A stretch of DNA of 64,000 bases from Cellulomonas chengniuliangii (lineage in GTDB: Bacteria; Actinomycetota; Actinomycetes; Actinomycetales; Cellulomonadaceae). Shown here in pieces: positions 57,801 through 64,000 of this stretch. The first letter of the stretch is position 1, and every line of letters starts with the position of its first letter. The stretch covers positions 992,001 to 1,056,000 of the forward strand of contig NZ_CP101988.1 of NCBI RefSeq assembly GCF_024508335.1. The letters run 5' to 3'. A program made the position numbers and the translations under genes. The notes below the pieces were generated by a model. The model searched no databases. It was not told where the DNA came from and saw only the letters and a program-made list of their open reading frames with translations.

Positions 57801-58643
57801 ATGACCGCGACGCCAGGCGAGGCCCCCGTGCGTGACGACCTGCTCGCGGTCCGCGAGCTCCGCCAGGGTTCGGACAACGCCGTCCCGCTGGTGCTGCTGC
57901 ACGGGTTCCCGGTGGACTCGCGCATGTGGGACGCGGCCGCTGCCGAGGCGCCGGGGGAGCGCGCCATCCTGGCGGTCGACCTGCCTGGGCTCGGCGGCTC
58001 TGCGGGGTTCCCGCTGCCCTCGCCGCCCTCGCTGGACGACGCCGCCGACGCGGTCGCCCGGACCCTCGCCGACCGGGGCGTGGAGAGCGCCGTCGTCGCC
58101 GGGCTCTCGATGGGCGGCTACGTCGCGCTCGCGCTGCTCGAACGCCACCCCGGCCTGGTCGCCGGGCTCGGACTGCTGGACACCAAGGCCACCGCGGACG
58201 ACGACGACGCGCGCGCGAACCGGCTCCGGATCGCCGACGCCGTCGAGATGGCCGGCGCCGTCGAGGAGGTCTTGCCCATGGGCGGCACGCTGCTGGGCGA
58301 GTCCACCCGGGCGTCCCGCCCGACGCTCGCCGACACGTTGACCGCCTGGATCGCGGGGCAGCGGCCCGAGGGCGTGGCGTGGTCCCAGCGGGCGATGGCC
58401 GCACGGCCGGACCGCAGCGGCCTGCTCGCGGGCTTCCAGGGCCCCGCACTGGTGCTCGTCGGCGACGAGGACCAGGTCACGCCCCCGGCCGTGGCCGAGG
58501 CGATGGCGGAGGCCCTGGCCGCCAGCCAGTTCGTCGTGGTGGTGCGCAGCGGGCACATGACCGCCGTCGAGGACCCGTCGGCCGTCGGCGCCGCCCTCGG
58601 CGACCTGGCGCAGCGGGTCGACGCGCTGGTCGAGCAGGGCTGA
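57801..58643 (+). CDS. Alpha/beta-fold hydrolase
   Basis: 280 residues. The oxyanion-hole segment is VLLHGFPVDSRMWD, the nucleophile elbow GLSMGGY gives Ser103, the acid is probably Asp in VLVGDEDQVTPP and the base His in SGHMTAVED. Family includes esterases, lactonases and C-C hydrolases; substrate not predictable. ATG preceded by GAGGAG. Seven bases separate its stop from the convergent hypothetical gene. Confidence 0.9.
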   Translation: MTATPGEAPVRDDLLAVRELRQGSDNAVPLVLLHGFPVDSRMWDAAAAEAPGERAILAVDLPGLGGSAGFPLPSPPSLDDAADAVARTLADRGVESAVVAGLSMGGYVALALLERHPGLVAGLGLLDTKATADDDDARANRLRIADAVEMAGAVEEVLPMGGTLLGESTRASRPTLADTLTAWIAGQRPEGVAWSQRAMAARPDRSGLLAGFQGPALVLVGDEDQVTPPAVAEAMAEALAASQFVVVVRSGHMTAVEDPSAVGAALGDLAQRVDALVEQG

Positions 58644-58650
58644 GCGGCCG

Positions 58651-59082
58651 TCAGCCGGCTCTGTCGTCGCCCAGCGCCCGGGCCAACGCGACCGGCAGGT
58701 CGAGTGACTCGCCGTCCTTGCCGCCGGCGCCGATGACCAGCGGGGGGTCACGCGGGGGCACCGAGGCGCCGCGCAGCGCGGACCGCAGCGACGCGGGGAC
58801 GCTCAGCACGTAGAACTCGCCGTCGTCGCCCACCGCCACGCTCTCGTCCCGGCGCAGGTACCACCCGCGCAGGTCGGTGCGGTAGCGGTGCCGCCCGTCA
58901 TAACTCCGCGCCCGCAGCGGCGTCGGCTCGACACCGCGGGCCTGCGCCTCGCTGACGAACTCGGCGATGAGCCCACGGGCGCGGGCGGACTCGGCGAGCT
59001 GGCGGCGCTCGAGCGCCTCCGCGTGCACGGCGGCGGCCTCGCGCCGCTGCTCACGCCAACTCGCCGGGTCCGGTGTGCTCAT
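58651..59082 (-). CDS. Conserved actinobacterial hypothetical protein
   Basis: 143 residues, soluble. An N-terminal helical, Ala/Arg/Glu-rich segment (about 7-50) resembles the coiled coil of the gene upstream; then RYRTDLRGWYLRRDESVAVG, FYVLSVPAS and DPPLVIGAGGKDGESLDLP form a compact beta-rich domain. I recall similar proteins widely in Actinomycetota without known function. Starts 20 bp after the coiled-coil gene on the same strand, so probably co-transcribed with it. Confidence 0.7.
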   Translation of the reverse strand: MSTPDPASWREQRREAAAVHAEALERRQLAESARARGLIAEFVSEAQARGVEPTPLRARSYDGRHRYRTDLRGWYLRRDESVAVGDDGEFYVLSVPASLRSALRGASVPPRDPPLVIGAGGKDGESLDLPVALARALGDDRAG

Positions 59083-59102
59083 CTCGTTGCTCCTCGCGCT
59101 GG

Positions 59103-61373
59103 TCAGGCCTGGGACGCGTCGCCCGACGGAGCCGGGTCGGACGTGCCCGCCTTCGACTTCCCTGACACGGCTGCCGGCGCCGCGCCACCCTCTGCGGGCG
59201 CCGGCTCCTTGGCGGGCCCGGAGCCCTTCGCCGCGGACGCCTTCGCGCTCGGGGCGGCCTCGGCGTCAGCCGCGGCCTTCTGCGGAGCGGGCGTCGCCGG
59301 GGCGGCGTCGGGGGCCGCCTCGGCCTTCGCGGCGGCCTTTCCCTGACCCCCCGCGGGCTTCTCGTCGCGGGGCGCCGCCTGGGAGGCAGCGGAGACCGGC
59401 GCCGGGCGGACCTTGCCGACGGGCCGCACGCTGCGCAGCGTCCCGGTGCTGGGCGGGGTCGGCGCGTCGGGTCGGGACCCGGCCGGCTTGTCGCTCTGCT
59501 GGGCGGCGAACTGCGCCTCCGCCTTCTCCGCCTGCTCGAGCGTCTTGCGGGTGGGCACCGGGTCGTTGCCGAGCAGGTTCCGCAGCTCGTCCAGGTAGGA
59601 CGTGATGGACTCGCGCTGGCGGTTGAGGTCCTCGACCTGGCGCTGCGCGGAGGTGCGCTCGCGCTCGGCCTCGGTCATGGCCTCCGAGAGCTGCTTCTCG
59701 GCGTGCTCCCGGGCCTCGGCGACCACGCGGTCCGCATTGCGGCGGGCGTTGGTGAGCAGCTCCTTGGCGTGCGACTCCGAGTCCACGCGGACCTTCTCCG
59801 CCTGCTCGAGGGCCCGCGCCACCCGCTGCTCCGCCTCGCTGGCATGCGCCTCGGCGTCCCGGACCAGGCGCTCGGTCTCCTGCCGGGCGACCTCGTGGCG
59901 CTCGGCGTCGGAGCGCTCGGCGGCCTCCCGGCGGGCGGCGATCGACAGCTCCGCGTCGGTCAGCGCCTCCTCGGTCTGCCGCACCAGCGCGTCCGCGCTG
60001 GCCTTGGCCGACGCGGTCATCTCCGCGACCGTGCGGTGCGTCTCGGTGAGCATGCGCTCGACCTCCAGACGCGTGGTCTCGCGCAGCTCGGCGGTCTCCC
60101 GCTCGGTCAGCTCGCGCAGCTCGGCGGCCTCGCGCTGGGCGGTGTCGCGCAGCTCGGCGCTCTCCCGCTCCGCGGCGGCCCGCAGGTGCTGGGTCTCGTG
60201 CTCGGCACGCTCGCGCAGCTCCGCGGTCTCGCGCTCGGCCTGGGCGCGCACCTCGACCGAGTAGTGCTCGGCCTCGAGGCGCATCGAGGTGATCGACTGC
60301 TCGGCCTCGGACCGGGCGGCGGCGACCTCGTCCGCCGTCGCGGCCCGCAGCTCGCCCGTCTCGCGCTCGGCGCTGGCCCGCACGAAGCCGGCGTACTGCT
60401 CGGCCTCGGCACGCAGCGCGGTGACCTCGGCGGCGACGCGCTGCTCGAGCGCCGTCGACTCGCGCTCGGCCTTCGATCGGACGTTGTCGGCGTACTCGTG
60501 GGCCTCGGCGCGCAGGGAGGTGACCTCGGCGGCGATGGCCTGGCGCGCCTCGGCGACCTCGGTGGCGGCGACCGATCGCTGCATGGCCGCGAACCGCTCG
60601 GCCTCGGTGCGCAGCGTCGCGAGCTCGGCGTCCACGCGCTGGCGCAGCGCGGTGGTCTCGGCCTCGGCGGTCTGTCGCAGGTCCTCGGCGTACCGCTCGG
60701 CCTCGGCGCGCTCCGCGCTCGTCTCGGCCTCGGTGCGGGTGCGCAGCTCGGTGGCGGCCCGCTCGGTCGAGATGCGCAGCTCGGTGGCCTCGCGCTCGAC
60801 GGTGGCGCGCAGCGTCCCGAGCTCGCGCTCGAGGGTGCTCCGGCGCTCGCTCTCCTCGGTGGTGATCGCGCTCTGGATGCGGGCGGCCTCGCGCTCAGCG
60901 GAGCCGACCAGCTCCTCGGCGCGACGCTGGGCGGCGGCGAGGGCGCTCTCGGCCTCGGTGTTCGCGGTGCTGCGGACCTCCTCCGCCTCACGGCGGGCCG
61001 TGGCGAGCAGCTCGGCGACCTCGTTCTCGGCGCGGGCGCGCAGCTGGCCGGCGGCGAGCTTGGCGCGGGCCAGCGCGTCGGAGGCCTGCGCGTTCGCCTG
61101 CTGGACGACGTCGGAGGACTGCTCCTCGGCCGAACGCAGCAGGTGCTCGATGCGCGACCCGAGCCCCGAGTACGTGGGGCGCTCGGCCTCGCGGAGCTGA
61201 CGGTGCGCCTCGGAGAGCTCGCCGGACACCTGCATGGTGCGGGAGTCCAGCGCCTCGACCTGGGCACGGGCGTCAGCCAGAGCCTTCTCGAGGGCCTCGA
61301 TACGGGCATCGACCGGCGCCCGTTCGTAGCCGCGGAAATTGACGACGGGGAAGGGTGAACGGTCCTCTGCCAC
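59103..61373 (-). CDS. Large DivIVA/FilP-like coiled-coil protein
   Basis: 756 residues. GTG 61373 follows CAGGAGGAT at good spacing, so the longer upstream frame is excluded. Residues about 8-30 (FPVVNFRGYERAPVDARIEA) resemble the DivIVA N-terminal membrane- and curvature-sensing motif. Residues about 30-590 are near-continuous coiled coil with a strong repeat of ERE-AxELR-type segments; the last 150 are Ala/Pro/Lys-rich and disordered. Scy and FilP of Streptomyces share this plan and organise the polar cytoskeleton. A scaffold role at pole or septum is inferred. Often mislabelled cellulose-binding protein. Confidence 0.75.
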   Translation of the reverse strand: MAEDRSPFPVVNFRGYERAPVDARIEALEKALADARAQVEALDSRTMQVSGELSEAHRQLREAERPTYSGLGSRIEHLLRSAEEQSSDVVQQANAQASDALARAKLAAGQLRARAENEVAELLATARREAEEVRSTANTEAESALAAAQRRAEELVGSAEREAARIQSAITTEESERRSTLERELGTLRATVEREATELRISTERAATELRTRTEAETSAERAEAERYAEDLRQTAEAETTALRQRVDAELATLRTEAERFAAMQRSVAATEVAEARQAIAAEVTSLRAEAHEYADNVRSKAERESTALEQRVAAEVTALRAEAEQYAGFVRASAERETGELRAATADEVAAARSEAEQSITSMRLEAEHYSVEVRAQAERETAELRERAEHETQHLRAAAERESAELRDTAQREAAELRELTERETAELRETTRLEVERMLTETHRTVAEMTASAKASADALVRQTEEALTDAELSIAARREAAERSDAERHEVARQETERLVRDAEAHASEAEQRVARALEQAEKVRVDSESHAKELLTNARRNADRVVAEAREHAEKQLSEAMTEAERERTSAQRQVEDLNRQRESITSYLDELRNLLGNDPVPTRKTLEQAEKAEAQFAAQQSDKPAGSRPDAPTPPSTGTLRSVRPVGKVRPAPVSAASQAAPRDEKPAGGQGKAAAKAEAAPDAAPATPAPQKAAADAEAAPSAKASAAKGSGPAKEPAPAEGGAAPAAVSGKSKAGTSDPAPSGDASQA

Positions 61374-61555
61374 GGGGATCCTCCTGGGCGCTCGAGCGCC
61401 GGTTCCGGGACGGCCTCGATCAAGGCTCGGCGCGGTCGGCCGGTAGTCCGGGCGCCAGGATACTGGCCGGTTCGGGGCGAGCCCTCCACACGGCGGCGGA
61501 TGGCGAGCCAGGTCCGGCTGTGACGGGTTCGTCCGGTCGCCCTCAGCGCTCTCGT

Positions 61556-61561
61556 CTACCC
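61556..61561 (+). promoter_or_regulatory. -10 element TACCCT of membrane protein gene
   Basis: TACCCT with a predicted start near 61568, followed by GGGAGGA seven bases before GTG 61590; a short leader of about 20 nt. The 216-bp divergent gap to the coiled-coil gene shows no other clear element. Confidence 0.5.
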
Positions 61562-61589
61562 TGGCCGTCGACGTCCGGGAGGATCCTGC

Positions 61590-63341
61590 GTGCTCCATCG
61601 ACTAACTGCCGCCGTTCTTAGCGCCCTTGGCCTGCTCGTCATGGGCCTCGGCGTCGCGTCCGCGACGGTGTGGCGCGGCGACGACGTGCTCGTCGCCACC
61701 GCCACGCCCGACGACGGGACCCAGCTGCTCGTCGCCGACCCCGGCGTGCTCGAGATGGCGGGCGACCCGGTGACCGTGACGGTCGAGGCATCGGGGGACA
61801 CCCCCGTTGCCATCGCGATCGGACGCGACACCGACGTCGCCGGCTGGGTGGGGCAGGACGCGCACCTGCGCGTGACCGGCCTCGCCGCCTGGGACCAGCT
61901 CCGCACCGAGGAGGTCGAGGGCTCGACCCCGGCCCCGACGGCGGAGGACGTCGCCGAAGAGCCCGAGGCCCCGCCGGCCGAGGGCGTCGAGGCGGCGCCA
62001 GCGGACGAGGCCGCCGCCGAGCCGGCGGTGCCCGCGGCGGACCCGCGCGGCTCCGACCTGTGGGTCGCCGAGGCCAGCGGCAACGGCTCCGCCACGCTGA
62101 CGTGGACCGACGAGCCCGGGCGCTGGAGCCTGCTCGTCGCCAGCGTCGGATCCGAGCCCCCCACGCTCACCCTGTCCTGGCCGCGCACCGTGACCACCCC
62201 GTGGCTCGTGCCCTCCCTCGCGGTCGGCGGGCTTCTGCTGGTCGTCGGGATCCTGCTGGGTGTGCGGCAGTGGCGCCGTGGCCGTCGCGGGGCGACGGAG
62301 GCCGAGTGGCACCCGGTGCACACCGGCGCGATCCCGGCCGTCACGGGGACGGTCGGCTCGCAGGCCCCCACCGCGCTGACGCGCCGACAGCTGCGCGAGC
62401 TCCAGGCCGCCGGTCCGGGCGTGCGCGCCCGAGACGAGCGCCAGGAGCCCTCCGAGGCCGCGACTCGTCCCGGCCCGTCGGCCCCCGCCGCGTCACCCTC
62501 CGCGCAGCCGTCCGCATGGGCAGACCGGCCCGGCGCCACCTCGGCGTCCTCCCCGTCGACTCCCGCGTCCTCGTCGAGCCCGGCGACGCCCGCGGGAACG
62601 CCCTGGGGCGCGGCGCCTGGTCGCCGTGAGGTCGACGCCGGCCCGGCACGGCCCGCCGCGCCTTCGCCAGCCGCGGCCTCGTCCGCCGCGCCTCACGCGC
62701 CCCGCTCGCCCGAGGCCCCGTCGGCGGACCGGTCTCGTCGGCCGTCGTGGCTGCAGGGCCGCCCTGCCGACGAGGCGCCCGCCGCGGCGTCGGTGCCGCC
62801 CCCCGCCCACGTCAACGGACCGGGCGCGCGCCCAGCGCCCGGCTCGGGCGCGGCGTCCGACGCGCCCGAGGAGTCGCGGCGCCGACGCGACCTGCCGACG
62901 CTCGGCAGCCGGTGGGTGTCACGCGGGGCCGAGCGCCAGCGTCCCGTGCCCTCGCCCGAGGGCGTCCCCGCCGAGCCGCACGTCGCCGCCCAGGCCGACG
63001 GTCCCGCGAGGCCGACGTCCCGCGCCGAGCTCCGGCGTGGGGCAGGCGACGGCCGACGGTCGATGGGCTGGGGCTCCCGACCTGAGGCGTCGCCCGAGCC
63101 TGTTCGCGGTCCTGTGCCGCCGACAGGCGCGCGCCCCGACGATGCCGCCGCCCGCCCAGGGCCCGCCGCGGGTACCGCGTGGCCGGTGACGACCCCCCAG
63201 CCGACGTGGTCGCACGTCGGCGCCGCCGAGGGCGCCGCGCCGCGGGCCGATGCCTGGCGCCGCGCGTGGGGCATTCCGGGGGAGACGGCTCCGGCCGACG
63301 ACGAGCCGGGCCGCGACCCGGAGGAGAGTGAGCGCAGATGA
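61590..63341 (+). CDS. Membrane protein with extracytoplasmic domain and long Pro/Ala-rich cytoplasmic tail
   Basis: 583 residues. An N-terminal hydrophobic segment (AVLSALGLLVMGLGVASATV) is a signal or anchor; about residues 25-200 form a beta-rich outside domain interrupted by an acidic Pro/Ala/Glu linker (TPAPTAEDVAEEPEAPPAEG). A second span (WLVPSLAVGGLLLVVGILLG) and RQWRRGRRG turn into the cytoplasm, followed by a disordered tail of about 360 residues. No enzyme motif or family recognised. It overlaps the following lipoprotein gene by 4 bp and diverges from the coiled-coil gene, an arrangement suggesting an envelope or cell-shape role. Confidence 0.65.
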   Translation: MLHRLTAAVLSALGLLVMGLGVASATVWRGDDVLVATATPDDGTQLLVADPGVLEMAGDPVTVTVEASGDTPVAIAIGRDTDVAGWVGQDAHLRVTGLAAWDQLRTEEVEGSTPAPTAEDVAEEPEAPPAEGVEAAPADEAAAEPAVPAADPRGSDLWVAEASGNGSATLTWTDEPGRWSLLVASVGSEPPTLTLSWPRTVTTPWLVPSLAVGGLLLVVGILLGVRQWRRGRRGATEAEWHPVHTGAIPAVTGTVGSQAPTALTRRQLRELQAAGPGVRARDERQEPSEAATRPGPSAPAASPSAQPSAWADRPGATSASSPSTPASSSSPATPAGTPWGAAPGRREVDAGPARPAAPSPAAASSAAPHAPRSPEAPSADRSRRPSWLQGRPADEAPAAASVPPPAHVNGPGARPAPGSGAASDAPEESRRRRDLPTLGSRWVSRGAERQRPVPSPEGVPAEPHVAAQADGPARPTSRAELRRGAGDGRRSMGWGSRPEASPEPVRGPVPPTGARPDDAAARPGPAAGTAWPVTTPQPTWSHVGAAEGAAPRADAWRRAWGIPGETAPADDEPGRDPEESERR

Positions 63342-64000
63342 CGTCCCCCATCCGCCGCGCGCGCGCAGGCGCCGTGGTCCTGGCCGGCTGCCTCGCGCTC
63401 GGCGCCTGCTCGGGCTCGCTGCCCGAGCCCGCCCCCGAGCCGGCCCAGGCTGTGGCGCCCCCGGTGCTCACCGCCGCGCAGTCCGAGACCGTGCTGGAAC
63501 GGCTGGGGGAGGTGCTGGGGCAGGCTGACGCCGCCCTCGACCCCGCGCTACTGGCTGAGCGGGTCTCCGGCCCGGCGCTGGCGATGCGCGGCGCGGAGTA
63601 CGTGCGCGCCAGCGCGACCGCCGGCGCGAAGCCGCCCACGGCGCTCCCGGTGACGGCCCAGTCGAGCGTGGTCCCCGACACGACGGAGTGGCCCCGGACC
63701 CAGCTGGTGGTCACCGAGCAGCCGGAGGACCTGCAGGCCCCGCGCATCCTGGTGCTGCAGCAGGCCTCGCCCCGTGAGCCGTACAAGTTGTGGGGGTGGG
63801 CCCGCCTGGGCGGCGGTGTGCAGATGCCGCCGACTGCCGACATCGCGTTGGGCAGCCAGCCGGTCGCCCTCGACGACGAGTCGCTGCTCGTGAAGCCGGC
63901 CGACCTGATGGGCCTGTACGCGGACGTGCTCACCAACGGGGACGCCTCCCCGCACGCGGCGACCTTCGGCCCTGACTTCTTCCGCACGACGATCGAGGGC
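63338..64000 (+). CDS. Lipoprotein, 3' end beyond the window
   Basis: 221 residues visible with no stop before the window edge. ATG 63338 overlaps the upstream stop (ATGA). A signal peptide ends in lipobox LGACS, so the protein is anchored on the outer membrane face. The mature part begins with a Pro/Glu/Ala linker, then VLTAAQSETVLERLGEVLGQ and a mixed alpha/beta region (PRTQLVVTEQP, KLWGWARLGGGVQMP). No family assigned with confidence. Coupled to the membrane protein gene, so the two products probably work together at the cell surface. Confidence 0.75.
   Translation, partial: MTSPIRRARAGAVVLAGCLALGACSGSLPEPAPEPAQAVAPPVLTAAQSETVLERLGEVLGQADAALDPALLAERVSGPALAMRGAEYVRASATAGAKPPTALPVTAQSSVVPDTTEWPRTQLVVTEQPEDLQAPRILVLQQASPREPYKLWGWARLGGGVQMPPTADIALGSQPVALDDESLLVKPADLMGLYADVLTNGDASPHAATFGPDFFRTTIEG

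Noticed and set aside
61374-61598. N-terminal extension of the coiled-coil protein
   Set aside because: It would overlap the divergent gene's start and promoter, and GTG 61373 has a strong ribosome binding site before the DivIVA-like motif.

Overview
The window is very GC-rich bacterial DNA with dense genes, frequent GTG starts, many 1-4 bp start/stop overlaps and several probable leaderless genes. Gene order (rho-rpmE-prfA-prmC-tsaC-wecA-atp operon-DUF2550-nucS), the mismatch endonuclease NucS, DUF families and the DivIVA-like coiled coil all point to Actinomycetota. AdhE plus a rich glycosidase locus suggest a facultatively anaerobic, plant-polymer-degrading member of Micrococcales near Cellulomonadaceae; the family assignment is inference. 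I see no prophage, insertion sequence, CRISPR array or rRNA. One tRNA (Arg, CCG) is present.

Layout. 1-5.4 kb: end of birA, an Rv1264-like class III nucleotidyl cyclase, a SRAP (YedK/HMCES-like) protein divergent from a Bcr/CflA-type exporter, a DUF1349-like protein, a 42-residue membrane peptide not obvious from length-filtered gene calls, and a coiled-coil lipoprotein. 5.5-8.3 kb: AdhE with a palindrome at its promoter. 8.4-17.8 kb: an accessory and stress-type region: MscS channel with a long repetitive tail, DUF4142 protein translationally coupled to a class F-like sortase, ChaB/Rho_N protein with a pyruvate-oxidase-like ThDP enzyme, DUF6480 protein, APC permease, PPK2 kinase, DUF2809 protein and a lipoprotein. 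17.9-18.7 kb: tRNA-Arg and a FadR-type GntR regulator. 18.9-25.5 kb: argS-lysA and hom-thrC-thrB, making lysine, threonine and homoserine from the aspartate pathway. 25.6-41 kb: the conserved core block from rho through the complete F1Fo ATP synthase operon to DUF2550 and nucS.

41-56.4 kb: nagA, then a glycoside catabolic locus: GH3 enzyme, Tat-lipoprotein sugar-binding protein with two permeases, LacI regulator, GH42 beta-galactosidase, GH31 alpha-xylosidase and GH1 beta-glucosidase. None of the glycosidases has an evident signal peptide, so oligosaccharides are probably imported whole and dismantled inside. The enzyme set (alpha-xylose, beta-galactose and beta-glucose removal) fits galactoxyloglucan oligosaccharides. 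A recurring 14-bp operator, TCGAANCGNTTCGA, lies by every promoter of this locus, and a close copy lies 40 kb away between the SRAP and exporter genes. No ABC ATPase is in the locus, so a shared MsiK-like ATPase elsewhere is expected.

56.5-64 kb: a small zinc-finger-like protein, HAD phosphatase, alpha/beta hydrolase preceded by a possible leaderless 27-residue ORF, a conserved hypothetical, a 756-residue DivIVA/FilP-like coiled-coil protein divergent from a membrane protein with a long Pro/Ala-rich tail, and the start of a lipoprotein gene that runs off the window.
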